64,000 nucleotides of DNA from Aequorivita sp. UBA3180 (GCA_002364215.1 DEXQ01000009.1:189922-253921); one strand, 5' to 3'; shown: positions 17,703 to 25,145, numbered from the stretch's first letter. Program-made: numbers and translations. Notes: generated by a model not told the origin, from the letters alone.

Positions 17703-18083
17703 CTATAACTTGTTAAAAGGTACATTGCCTAAACCAGAGGCCAGCAATTGTCCGGCGGCGTTTATGGTAAAGGGGGTGGCATTGGTAGCGCCATCATCAT
17801 AATCTAGGGTCAAGGTGGTTGTGTTGCTGCTCCATTTAAAGGGCCGCAGGTTTGAAATTGCGGTGCCGTCTGGCTGGGCTATGTATTCGGTGCTGTAGCC
17901 GTTGCCTTCCGTATTAAAATACAGTTTATAGTCGTATTCCGAGCTGAAGTCGCTGCGTTGCCATACGCCCAACAGTTGTGTTTCTGGGGTGGTAGTGTTG
18001 TTTTTTTCATCGTTGTTGCAGGATAGTAGGACACTCATTGCAATAAAAAGGAAGGTGACTTTTGGTAGGCTATACAGTTTCAT
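17703..18083 (-). CDS. Small lipoprotein, lipocalin-like
   Basis: 126 residues. Signal peptide with lipobox LLSC, then an Asn/Thr-rich linker and a short beta domain: QLLGVWQRSDFSSEYDYKLYF opens like Bacteroidota lipocalin-like (DUF4923/5004-type) lipoproteins, with strands alternating to the end. Probably anchored to a membrane leaflet facing the periplasm or the surface. Function unknown. It is divergent from a second lipoprotein gene about 200 bp away. Confidence 0.75.
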   Translation of the reverse strand: MKLYSLPKVTFLFIAMSVLLSCNNDEKNNTTTPETQLLGVWQRSDFSSEYDYKLYFNTEGNGYSTEYIAQPDGTAISNLRPFKWSSNTTTLTLDYDDGATNATPFTINAAGQLLASGLGNVPFNKL

Positions 18084-18287
18084 TAAGCTAGCGCAGGGTT
18101 TTTTTATGGGTTTTTTAAAAGTGGTTTAAAAGTAGGGAAATTCGATGATTCGCAAACGGTGGATTTGGTAGGTTTTTTCCGAAGGGTGATTTACTGTAAA
18201 GCATGTGGGGAAGCAGCAGACAAACAACTTGATTTTTTTTTGATGACATTTTTTCGTCCTTCCCGATGTTCCATAAAAATAACACAC

Positions 18288-19052
18288 ATGAAAAAAAACA
18301 AATTTTTAATTCTACTAATTATCGCCTTTTTATTGTCGTGCAATAAGGACGACAATAACGATAACGACAATCAAGATTTTCAAAATTTTCAATCGCAGCA
18401 ATGTAGTACTGCGATTGGGTTGACGGGTTTATACTGGGATTATGCCAATGGGTTGCCTGTGCCCTTAACCCAAATACCTACCATTAAAAACCCTGGAACG
18501 TATTTTATACACAGTGCCTACCCGCAATTGGGCTTTCAGATGCCGCAGGGGTATAGTGCTTTTGAGGTATCCAGTAACAATCCGCCCAGCGTGGGTGTTA
18601 ACGTTATAAGAAACGACAATCAGGTGGTATGGCGCTACGTGCCGTTAACCTCCTTGCCCGGCCAAGTGGCCATTAATGATGCCATTGCTTTTGAGGTAAA
18701 CAATATGTTTGCTTTTTATAACTTCAATGATAATTTTAATGTTATATGCACAGCGACAAAAACTACAAATTTTGATGGGTTACAGATAACTTTTGGAGCG
18801 CGTTTGATACAGTTTGGGGATTTTACGGGTTTGGTTTGGGTGAATACACTTTTTGAACCCGTGAGCGGTTTTACCCAAATGGCTTCCTCTGTTTCTGTGG
18901 CGCCGACGACTGAGTTTAACAAGGAGGTTTTCGACACTTTTTTGCCCATTAGTTTTCAATTATTGGTAATAGATGATGGAGTGCGCGATTCAGATTTGGA
19001 CGGCTATCCGGATGACATAGATGCAGAACCTTTTAACCCAAATGTGCATTAG
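18288..19052 (+). CDS. Lipoprotein with C-terminal Ca-binding-like Asp motif
   Basis: 254 residues from ATG 18288; an in-frame TTG start at 18159 would put 43 uncharacteristic residues ahead of a clean lipoprotein signal (ILLIIAFLLSC). After the lipidated Cys comes an Asn/Asp-rich spacer (NKDDNNDNDNQD), then a beta-rich domain of unknown family. The end, RDSDLDGYPDDIDAEPFNP, is a thrombospondin type-3 style Asp loop that usually binds calcium. Probably surface or periplasmic. The Asp/Asn-rich linker after the Cys is of the kind that sends Bacteroidota lipoproteins to the surface, though the known signal is not exact here. Confidence 0.75.
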   Translation: MKKNKFLILLIIAFLLSCNKDDNNDNDNQDFQNFQSQQCSTAIGLTGLYWDYANGLPVPLTQIPTIKNPGTYFIHSAYPQLGFQMPQGYSAFEVSSNNPPSVGVNVIRNDNQVVWRYVPLTSLPGQVAINDAIAFEVNNMFAFYNFNDNFNVICTATKTTNFDGLQITFGARLIQFGDFTGLVWVNTLFEPVSGFTQMASSVSVAPTTEFNKEVFDTFLPISFQLLVIDDGVRDSDLDGYPDDIDAEPFNPNVH

Positions 19053-19064
19053 TCAAATATACTG

Positions 19065-19075
19065 GTCGGCTTATC
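19065..19075 (+). repeat. Isolated copy of the 11-bp GTCGGC unit
   Basis: GTCGGCTTATC, 13 bp after the lipoprotein stop, matches the units of the array 76-190 bp downstream. Confidence 0.4.
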
Positions 19076-19150
19076 TCATTAAAGGGAGCAGTGTGCCGGG
19101 GGCGTTATACGAGTGCGCTAACTAGGTAGGATATATGGAATGACAGAGAA

Positions 19151-19254
19151 GTATCTATGGAGTATCTACGGAGTATCTATGGAGAATAGTCGGCATGGAG
19201 TCGGCATGCGGTTGGCATGTAGACGGCTTACGGTCGGCTTATAGTCGGCATGAA
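19151..19254. repeat. Two adjacent 11-bp tandem arrays
   Basis: Units GTATCTATGGA, GTATCTACGGA, GTATCTATGGA (19151-19183), a 5-nt spacer, then six units of the form GTCGGCATGGA (19189-19254), varying at positions 2-3 and 7-11. Both arrays have period 11. The 19053-19685 gap has no gene; it holds this array, two palindromic C-rich repeats and one further palindrome. Confidence 0.85.
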
Positions 19255-19335
19255 GGTTTTGAATGGTAAAGGATAGATTTACTAATATAGTAAAAAAAGG
19301 ATGTTTTTCCAAATTTAATTTAAATTGAGAGGATT

Positions 19336-19373
19336 ACATCCCCCTAAATCCCCCTTCGAAGGGGGACTTTTTT
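19336..19373. repeat. C-rich palindromic dispersed repeat, copy 1
   Basis: ACATCCCCCTAAA followed by the stem TCCCCCTTCGAAGGGGGA (19349-19366) and a T-run. It belongs to the same family as copies at 19405-19464 and at the right end of the window. Confidence 0.75.
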
Positions 19374-19404
19374 AATTGTAGTAGATACACTCGATTGGAG
19401 GTCT

Positions 19405-19464
19405 ACATCCCCTAAACCCCTACTTCGACGGGCTCAGCACATCGCCTTCGAGGGGGGGCTTTTT
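19405..19464. repeat. C-rich palindromic dispersed repeat, copy 2, with insert
   Basis: Opens ACATCCCCTAAACCCC and closes CCTTCGAGGGGGGG with T-run, as in copy 1, but about 20 nt (CGGGCTCAGCACATCG region) sit between the arms. Confidence 0.6.
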
Positions 19465-19604
19465 GTTTTCGGTAGATAAGTGGAGTTTGGCATTTGGGGT
19501 TTGTATTATGCGCGCCTTAGCACGTAAGAGGGATAATTTATTCCTTTTCAAGATATTTTAGTAGTTACGTTAAATAGAAATTATTAAAATAAAAGTTAAC
19601 TTTG

Positions 19605-19650
19605 AGGGTCTCGATACATCCCGAAGCGAGTTCGGGACACTCGACCTGAC
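19605..19650. repeat. Palindrome upstream of the XRE gene
   Basis: Stem TCCCGAA / TTCGGGA (19619-19625 with 19631-19637) inside TCTCGATACA...CACTCGACCTGACA. From memory this layout recurs in flavobacterial genomes. It ends 36 bp before the XRE ATG and could also be an operator; that is inference. Confidence 0.5.
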
Positions 19651-19685
19651 ATCGCTTTGATGCTTATTTTAATTGATATATTACT

Positions 19686-20093
19686 ATGGAACAAAAGGTA
19701 CACCAAGGACGCAATGTGAAACGCTTTCGCGAAATGCTGGGCATAAAGCAGGAGGCGCTTGCGTATGAGCTTGGCGAAGAATGGAACCAAAAGAAAATCT
19801 CCTTATTGGAACAGAAAGAAGCTATTGAAACTTCCTTGCTTAAGCAAATATCGGAAGTCCTACATATTCCCGTGGAGGCTTTTCAGAATTTTGATGAGGA
19901 GCAGGCTGTAAACATTATTTCCAATACTTTTGATAATGGGTCAATTTTGAATGGCATAAACCATAATCCCACATTCCATCCCATCGAACAATTGATAAAA
20001 CTACACGAAGAAAAGATCGCCCTTTATGAACGTATGCTGAAAGAAAAGGATGAGATGATGGGGCGGTTGGAGAAACTTTTGGGGAAGAATTAG
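19686..20093 (+). CDS. XRE-family helix-turn-helix regulator
   Basis: 135 residues. HTH_3 domain about 6-65: GRNVKRFREMLGIKQEALAYELGEEWNQKKISLLEQKEAI, where the usual gap between helices 2 and 3 holds a WNQKK insertion found in a Bacteroidota subgroup. A linker (66-100) leads into a C-terminal coiled coil of about 30 residues (LIKLHEEKIALYERMLKEKDEMM), likely for dimer formation. Target unknown. It stands alone in a repeat-rich stretch with no partner gene on its strand. ATG start. Confidence 0.88.
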   Translation: MEQKVHQGRNVKRFREMLGIKQEALAYELGEEWNQKKISLLEQKEAIETSLLKQISEVLHIPVEAFQNFDEEQAVNIISNTFDNGSILNGINHNPTFHPIEQLIKLHEEKIALYERMLKEKDEMMGRLEKLLGKN

Positions 20094-20095
20094 AA

Positions 20096-20116
20096 GTTCT
20101 CGGTTGTCAGTTCTCG
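20096..20116 (+). repeat. Heptamer array (GTTCTCG/GTTGTCA)
   Basis: GTTCTCG, GTTGTCA, GTTCTCG begin two bases after the XRE stop codon. Confidence 0.55.
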
Positions 20117-20185
20117 GTTTTTTTTATTAATATTTAGTTTTTTATTAGGCCCGTTTTCTTGATCATTCTACTTCCTGTATTAGTT

Positions 20186-20236
20186 CTGGCGCGCTTTTAT
20201 AAAGCGTGCCCATTTGCAAGGGCATTTGTAATGCCC
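20186..20236 (-). repeat. REP-like double hairpin, left copy
   Basis: Hairpin GGCGCGCTTTT...AAAGCGTGCC (20188-20210) and hairpin GGGCATTTGTAATGCCC (20220-20236). It is the inverted form of the two copies right of the transposase gene; a 28-bp block (ATGGGC...CGCCAG read on the minus strand) is identical to copy R1. Confidence 0.8.
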
Positions 20237-20238
20237 AA

Positions 20239-20793
20239 TTACCATAATGTTTGGATTTTAACAAAAGGCTTTTCTCTATTGCCCACTTCATAAGCAGCAT
20301 AACTGCTATTTACCCAATCGCGTTCGTGATATACAAATCGTGCGCTCACGGGATTGTAATGAATATAATGAACCCGTTGTTCCACCTTTTCAAAAGTATC
20401 TAAAAGTATGGGATGAAAACCGTCTTTCCAAAACTTATAGTTGGCGCCCCGATTAATTCGCTGTGCCGCAAAACTGAACTTTTTCAATAGCCATTCACGC
20501 CTGCTTTCTGGGTATTCCTGTATGGCTTCCACGATCCTTTTTGAGGTAAATTTTTTAAAATCGCGAATTATGGTGTGTAATTCTTCTCCGTTAGAACTTA
20601 CTATGGCGTGAAGATGACTCGTCATATAAACATATGCGTGAACTTGCAATCCTTTTTCGGCTATGCAATAGTTGAAGGATTCATCTAGAATTTTAGTATA
20701 CTCTGGGCGAATAAATATATCTACCCAATCTATTACCGTTAGGGTGATGAACGTAGGTTGCTGGCCGTCTATTACTTTGTATTTGTGAGACAT
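20239..20793 (-). CDS. REP-associated tyrosine transposase (RAYT, IS200-like Y1)
   Basis: 184 residues. The HUH metal motif is H60-L-H62 (MTSHLHAIV). The second conserved block FWKDGFHPIL...EQRVHYIHYNPVSARFV...DWVNSSYAAY aligns with RAYT/YafM proteins (FWxxxFW...YIHYNPVKHGLV..dW..SS). The nucleophile is probably Y143, possibly Y146. RAYTs cut and join single-stranded REP hairpins; here hairpin repeats flank the gene in inverted order. The gene starts 40 bp from copy R1 and ends 3 bp from the left copy. It looks intact. Confidence 0.88.
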   Translation of the reverse strand: MSHKYKVIDGQQPTFITLTVIDWVDIFIRPEYTKILDESFNYCIAEKGLQVHAYVYMTSHLHAIVSSNGEELHTIIRDFKKFTSKRIVEAIQEYPESRREWLLKKFSFAAQRINRGANYKFWKDGFHPILLDTFEKVEQRVHYIHYNPVSARFVYHERDWVNSSYAAYEVGNREKPFVKIQTLW

Positions 20794-20832
20794 CCCTTAA
20801 AAATACAAAAATTGGGGTTTGGTTGTGTGGCG

Positions 20833-20891
20833 GGTCGCATTACAAATGCTTACCGTAGATGGGCACGCTTTATAAAAGCGCGCCAGGGGGG
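20833..20891 (+). repeat. REP-like double hairpin, right copy R1
   Basis: 59 bp: GGTCGCATTACAAATGC (small hairpin GCATT/AATGC), spacer, then GGGCACGCTTTATAAAAGCGCGCC (large hairpin) and CAGGGGGG. A direct copy (R2) starts 71 bp later; the left copy is inverted. Confidence 0.8.
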
Positions 20892-20903
20892 AGGGTAGTT
20901 AGG

Positions 20904-20962
20904 GGTCGCATTGCAAATGCTAAAGGTAAATGGGCACGCTTTGCAAAAGCGCGCCAGGGGGG
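20904..20962 (+). repeat. REP-like double hairpin, right copy R2
   Basis: 59 bp, same layout as R1. Changes fall in the loops (ACA to GCA; ATA to GCA) and in the spacer, while the stems are kept. It ends 11 bp before the stop of the Abi gene. Confidence 0.8.
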
Positions 20963-20973
20963 AAATAGATTTT

Positions 20974-21624
20974 TTAAATATCCAGTTGCCGAGCATTCTT
21001 TATAATTTGTGGAACTCTGTCAATTTCGTTAGCAACCTTTGGCAAATCTTCATTTAACCATCCCATTACTTTAATTATTCTTTCGTGGGTTTCAGCCAAT
21101 CGCTCCAAATTCCACGAAATGGGTTCGTGATGGAAAACCCTGTTTCTAAAATCACGAATTTTGTTTATAGGGGCAGAAACATTGTTGCGCTGTCTTTGAT
21201 TTTTTTCCAAATATGGGAACGCTTTCCGCAATGGTTTCCATAATGTAAGTTCATATTCAGCATTGAACAGCCTTACCCAAAACCCCATTGTTAACTCAGC
21301 AATTACCTTATTGGCGGTTATTGTTTCGTTTCTATTGGCAATATGTTTTTGTGCAGTTTGTATGCTTCCATTTAAATTTTTCAATCCAGGAATTGAAGCA
21401 ATTTTTAAATACCAATCAACTGTTCCAAAGTACTCTGTCAATTCTCTATTCAAACTATTTCTAAAAGCAACTTCATACATTGAAAGTACAGCATAAAATG
21501 CCTCTGAAAGCTCAATATTAGTTTTATAATGGAGGATTGCTTTTTCTTCATCATTTGGATAACGGTTGAAATATTTATCCATTCGTTGGGTGGAAAAAAC
21601 TTTTTCGTAGAAATGTCTGTCCAT
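20974..21624 (-). CDS. Abi_2 family HEPN protein (AbiF/AbiD type)
   Basis: 216 residues. Full Abi_2 layout: an N-terminal helical part with MYEVAFRNSLNRELTEYFG (49-67), a centre with VIAELTMGFWVRLFNAEY (107-124), and the HEPN RNase motif R160-N161-x3-H165 in RDFRNRVFHHEPISW. HEPN proteins of this family act in abortive infection and, by established work on AbiF, pair with a non-coding RNA. A structured RNA gene lies 20 bp upstream, divergent. ATG 21624 is used; ATG 21582 is a weaker choice. Cytosolic; RNA cleavage is inferred. Confidence 0.85.
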   Translation of the reverse strand: MDRHFYEKVFSTQRMDKYFNRYPNDEEKAILHYKTNIELSEAFYAVLSMYEVAFRNSLNRELTEYFGTVDWYLKIASIPGLKNLNGSIQTAQKHIANRNETITANKVIAELTMGFWVRLFNAEYELTLWKPLRKAFPYLEKNQRQRNNVSAPINKIRDFRNRVFHHEPISWNLERLAETHERIIKVMGWLNEDLPKVANEIDRVPQIIKNARQLDI

Positions 21625-21631
21625 TTTTTTG

Positions 21632-21639
21632 TATATTTG
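21632..21639 (+). promoter_or_regulatory. -7 box of the small RNA
   Basis: TATATTTG fits TAnnTTTG. It would start transcription near 21645, just before the hairpin. No clear TTG lies at -33. Confidence 0.5.
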
Positions 21640-21644
21640 TGCCT

Positions 21645-21704
21645 TGCTGTCCCGGTAATTCCTCTCCCAGATATTAGATGCTGGTGAAGAATCCGGGTTT
21701 TTTT
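21645..21704 (+). ncRNA. Compact structured RNA beside the Abi gene (abiF-motif-like)
   Basis: About 60 nt between a -7 box and a T7 tract. Outer stem CCCGG/CCGGG (21651-21655 with 21693-21697) stacks, across a TA bulge, on ATTC/GAAT (21658-21661 with 21689-21692); an internal loop leads to CCAG/CTGG (21667-21670 with 21681-21684) and a 10-nt loop. The outer stem plus TTTTTTT works as its terminator. Recalled, not checked: it resembles the abiF RNA motif reported beside Abi_2 genes. An alternative is the Flavo-1 motif. Strand is set by the promoter and T-tract; the other strand would fold similarly. Confidence 0.6.
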
Positions 21705-21730
21705 ATGCCTTCAATTTACATTATTTTTTT

Positions 21731-21761
21731 CAACCTTCAATTTCAACTTCGATTTCAAGCT
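21731..21761. repeat. Short tandem array at the ABC gene end
   Basis: TCAACCT, TCAATT, TCAACT, TCGATT, TCAAGC: units of six to seven bases running up to the stop codon of the ABC transporter gene. Confidence 0.35.
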
Positions 21762-23602
21762 TACTGATACCCCGCCGCCTGCAACTTAAATAACTCCGAG
21801 TACAATTTTGGGTGCGCCATTAACTCTTGGTGGGTGCCCAGCTCCAGCACGCGGCCGTCCTGCAATACCAAAATACGGTCTGCCATACGCACGGTGCTAA
21901 AGCGGTGACTAATAATAATGCTGGTCTTGCCTTTGGTGAGGGCTATAAAGCGTTCAAAAACATCAAACTCTGCTTGGGCATCCAGCGCGCTGGTGGGTTC
22001 GTCCAGTACCATAACATCGGCATCCTTCATATAGGCGCGGGCCAGGGCCACCTTTTGCCACTGCCCGCCACTTAGTTCGGTGCCTTTGTAAAACCTTCTG
22101 CCCAGGCGTTGTTCCAGGCCGTCTGTCATTTCGGCCACAACTTGTTCCGCGAGGCTTTTGCTGGCGGCGTAGTTTATTATTTCGTCGTTCTGCACTTGGT
22201 CTATATTGCCCACGGCTATGTTTTCGCGCAGGGTGAATTCATATTTAAAAAAGTCCTGAAAGATCACGCCGAAACGTTTTCGGTATTCGTCCACATCAAA
22301 CTGGTTTATGTTGATACCGTCCAAAAGGATTTCGCCCTGCGTGGGTTCATAAAAGCGGAGGAAGAGTTTTATAAGCGTGGTCTTTCCCGCGCCGTTCTGC
22401 CCCACGAAAGCCATTTTTTCGCCTGCTTTTAGGGTAAAAGTAACGCCTTTCAATACTTCTCCCTCGCTGCCGGGGTAGGCGAAGTGTAGATTGTTCACCT
22501 GAAACCCTTCTTTAATGGTTTTGGGCATAGGCGTTTTAGTTTCGGCATTTTGCTCTACGGTCAAATCGATAAAGTCAAAATAATCCTGCAGATACAGCGC
22601 GCTTTCGGAAATACGGGTAAAGCGCGAAAAGAAGCCCTGCAGGTTGTTGCGCAAACGGTTGAAGGAACCGGAAAGGAAGGTGAGTTCCCCAATGGTAATC
22701 ACGCCCGTAAGCACCCGCAGAATAATATACACATAGGCGCCGTAATAGCTGAGCACGCCGAGAATGTTGAACAGGGAGCCGTAAAGACTCTGCTTGAGCG
22801 ACAGTTTTTTGTTGATGAGGTAATAGTCGTTTGAAAGATTTTTAAAGCGTTCCGCGATAAAATCGGTCAGGCCGAAGAGTTTTATTTCCTTGGCGGTTTG
22901 GTTGTTGGCGCCGATGAAGCGAAGGTAATCAAGTTCGCGGCGTTCGGCGGTCCAACTGCGCGCCAAGGAATAGCGGGTGCTGCTGAATTTCGCTTCGTTT
23001 ATAAACGAGGGAATAATGCTGAGCACTAAAATAAGTATTAAAATAGGTTCAAAATAAATCAAGCCCGCAATTAGCGAAACCATAGAAATCAGGCTTTCTG
23101 CTTGCCCTAGCGCATTGGTCATTAAATCTACCCGACTGTTGGTTTGGGTGCGGGCGCGTTCTAGTTTGTCGTAAAATTCCGGGTCTTCCAGTTGGGCAAT
23201 GGTGAGCTCGGCCGTCTTGCGGATTATTTTTTCGGAAGACATATTGGAATAGAGGTCGCCCAAAAGGCCATCGGTTAGGTTTATCAATCTTCCCAATAGA
23301 TCGGAAAGCACTGCTACGCAAAACTCGATGATGACCAAGTTCCAGAGTTGGGTGAAGTCCTGGTTTTCGAGGGAAACCTGGAGGATGATTTCATCAATAA
23401 TCATTTTTCCCACCCAGAGGATAACAACAGGCGTGAAAGCGTTTAACAGACGGCTGAAGGTATTTACAAAAAAGAGTATCGGGCTGGCGCGATATATTTC
23501 CCTAAAAAAACGCGGAATGGTTTTCAGGGCCTTGAAGGAATCGCGGACGCTGGTTTTATCTTTGTCGGTTATGGATTTTGGGATAGGTCTGGGCATTCTC
23601 AA
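21761..23602 (-). CDS. ABC exporter, fused membrane and ATPase domains (MsbA-like half-transporter)
   Basis: 613 residues. Six-helix exporter domain about 35-340 (ILFFVNTFSRLLNAFTPVVILWVGKMI at the start). NBD: Walker A GQNGAGKTT (about 401-409), Q-loop FQDFFKYEFTLREN, signature LSGGQWQK, Walker B VMVLDEPTSALD, switch IISHRFSTV. Works as a homodimer in the inner membrane. Lipid, peptide or drug export are all possible for the family; the ATPase Q-loop and helix 1 look closest to bacteriocin/lipid-type half transporters. A GTTAAGA-type repeat sits 8 bp upstream of its start. Confidence 0.9.
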   Translation of the reverse strand: MRMPRPIPKSITDKDKTSVRDSFKALKTIPRFFREIYRASPILFFVNTFSRLLNAFTPVVILWVGKMIIDEIILQVSLENQDFTQLWNLVIIEFCVAVLSDLLGRLINLTDGLLGDLYSNMSSEKIIRKTAELTIAQLEDPEFYDKLERARTQTNSRVDLMTNALGQAESLISMVSLIAGLIYFEPILILILVLSIIPSFINEAKFSSTRYSLARSWTAERRELDYLRFIGANNQTAKEIKLFGLTDFIAERFKNLSNDYYLINKKLSLKQSLYGSLFNILGVLSYYGAYVYIILRVLTGVITIGELTFLSGSFNRLRNNLQGFFSRFTRISESALYLQDYFDFIDLTVEQNAETKTPMPKTIKEGFQVNNLHFAYPGSEGEVLKGVTFTLKAGEKMAFVGQNGAGKTTLIKLFLRFYEPTQGEILLDGININQFDVDEYRKRFGVIFQDFFKYEFTLRENIAVGNIDQVQNDEIINYAASKSLAEQVVAEMTDGLEQRLGRRFYKGTELSGGQWQKVALARAYMKDADVMVLDEPTSALDAQAEFDVFERFIALTKGKTSIIISHRFSTVRMADRILVLQDGRVLELGTHQELMAHPKLYSELFKLQAAGYQ

Positions 23603-23609
23603 GTTTTAT

Positions 23610-23637
23610 GTTAAGAGTTATGGGTTAAGAGTTATGC
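23610..23637. repeat. Heptamer array (GTTAAGA/GTTATGG, four units)
   Basis: GTTAAGA, GTTATGG, GTTAAGA, GTTATGC. A reverse-complement relative (TAACTCTTAAC) follows at about 23661-23671, so the pair could form a hairpin. Confidence 0.6.
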
Positions 23638-23715
23638 TTTTAAACCAATAACGCCTAACTTTTAACTCTTAACTTTTTTAATGAAATACAAAGCTATTCT
23701 AAAAAACACAACTAC

Positions 23716-23723
23716 TATCTTTG
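23716..23723 (+). promoter_or_regulatory. -7 box of the MATE gene
   Basis: TATCTTTG fits TAnnTTTG, 19 bp before the TTG start codon. No TTG is seen at -33. Confidence 0.45.
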
Positions 23724-23742
23724 CGCAAAAAAAATTTAAGAA

Positions 23743-25131
23743 TTGGCTCTTTCCGATTACACCAAAGAATTTAAGTACAACACAAAATTGGCAACGCCCG
23801 TAATCTTAGGGATGTTGGGGCACCAGGTGGTGGCGCTGGTTGATAACATTATGGTGGGGCAGTTGGGGAGTGCCGAGCTTGCCGCTGTATCCCTTGGGAA
23901 CAGTTTTATGTTTATCGCGATGTCTTTGGGTGTTGGTTTTTCAACCGCTATCACGCCTTTGGTAGCAGAGGCCGATGGTGAGGGCAATCGTGAGAAGGGA
24001 AAATCATCGTTTAAGCACGGGCTGTTTTTGTGTATTGTATTGGGGCTTGCGCTCTTTGCAATGGTAATGTTTGCCAAACCCCTGATGTATGTGATGAAAC
24101 AACCCCCAGAGGTAGTAGATCTGGCGATGCCTTATCTTACTTTGGTTGCTGCTTCGCTAGTTCCGCTGATTATCTTTCAGGGATTTAAGCAGTTTAGCGA
24201 TGGTATGTCCATGACCCGATTCCCCATGTATGCTACCATTGCGGCAAATATTGCGAATGTGGTGCTTAATTATATATTCATCTTTGGAAAGTTTGGAGCA
24301 CCGGAATTGGGCGTTGTGGGGGCTGCCATTGGTACCTTGGTGTCTCGCGTGGTGATGGTGGGCTATTTGTGGTATTTATTGAGCCGAAAGGAAAAGTCAC
24401 GGTATTTTGTGACTAATATTAAAATATTTACTCTTAGCAAAGCGATGCTGAAGAAACTGTTGAATCTCGGATTTCCGTCGGCCATGCAGATGTTTTTTGA
24501 GGTGGCTATTTTTACTTCGGCAGTGTGGCTTTCGGGAATTTTGGGGAAGAACCCGCAGGCGGCAAACCAGATTGCGCTTAACCTGGCGAGTATGACCTTT
24601 ATGGTTGCGATGGGTTTTAGCGTGGCCGCGATGATACGTGTGGGCAATCAAAAAGGACTTAAAAATTTTAGGGAATTGCGCCGGGTGGCGATTTCCATTG
24701 TTTTATTGACGTCTATTTTGGCGTTGGTTTTTGCGGTTTTCTTTATTCTCTTTAATAGCGAATTGCCCAAAATATTCCTAGACTATAATAGCGTGGCAGA
24801 CTTTGCCGATAATGTGGAAGTGGTTACCATTGCCGCACAATTGTTGATTATTGCGGCAATTTTTCAGTTTACCGATGCGCTGCAGGTGGTGGCACTTGGC
24901 GCCCTTCGTGGCATGCAGGATGTAAAGATACCTACGGTAATTTGCTTTATAGCTTACTGGATCATTGGCTTCCCAATTTCATATTATCTAAGTATGCACA
25001 CCTCGCTGGAAAGTATGGGGATTTGGTACGGTTTACTGGCAGGGCTTTCGGCTAGTGGCATTATGTTATTCATCAGATTTAATTATCTTTCGAAGAAATT
25101 GATTCGACAACAATTAGCAATTAACAATTAA
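23743..25131 (+). CDS. MATE family efflux transporter
   Basis: 462 residues, about 12 helices in two repeated halves. The N-half has PVILGMLGHQVVALVDNIMVGQLG, the C-half FPSAMQMFFEVAIFTSAVWLSGILG, both MATE hallmarks. These pumps export cationic drugs or metabolites by Na+ or H+ exchange. NorM-like; substrate unknown. The start is TTG 23743, with the -7 box in a fitting place and the sequence MALSDYTKEFKYN typical of the N-terminus. The last codons (LAINN) are written in a CAATTAA heptamer array. Confidence 0.92.
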   Translation: MALSDYTKEFKYNTKLATPVILGMLGHQVVALVDNIMVGQLGSAELAAVSLGNSFMFIAMSLGVGFSTAITPLVAEADGEGNREKGKSSFKHGLFLCIVLGLALFAMVMFAKPLMYVMKQPPEVVDLAMPYLTLVAASLVPLIIFQGFKQFSDGMSMTRFPMYATIAANIANVVLNYIFIFGKFGAPELGVVGAAIGTLVSRVVMVGYLWYLLSRKEKSRYFVTNIKIFTLSKAMLKKLLNLGFPSAMQMFFEVAIFTSAVWLSGILGKNPQAANQIALNLASMTFMVAMGFSVAAMIRVGNQKGLKNFRELRRVAISIVLLTSILALVFAVFFILFNSELPKIFLDYNSVADFADNVEVVTIAAQLLIIAAIFQFTDALQVVALGALRGMQDVKIPTVICFIAYWIIGFPISYYLSMHTSLESMGIWYGLLAGLSASGIMLFIRFNYLSKKLIRQQLAINN

Positions 25132-25145
25132 CAATTTCCAATTAT
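25111..25145 (+). repeat. Heptamer array across a stop and a start codon
   Basis: CAATTAG, CAATTAA, CAATTAA, CAATTTC, CAATTAT: five units that include the MATE stop (25129-25131) and run into the next ATG (25144). Confidence 0.65.

Noticed and set aside
18159..18287. N-terminal extension of the Asp-rich lipoprotein
   Set aside because: The 43 extra residues precede a standard lipoprotein signal peptide at ATG 18288.
20833..20962. Two near-identical 59-bp units that might be read as a short CRISPR array
   Set aside because: There are only two copies, each is a double hairpin, the spacing is 12 nt, and a third inverted copy flanks the transposase gene. They are REP-like elements.
19686..21624. 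XRE regulator and HEPN protein as a type II toxin-antitoxin pair
   Set aside because: The transposase gene and repeats lie between them and they are on opposite strands.
21645..21704. Small RNA as a type III (ToxIN-like) antitoxin
   Set aside because: It is not a tandem repeat array and the protein is Abi_2/HEPN, not ToxN.
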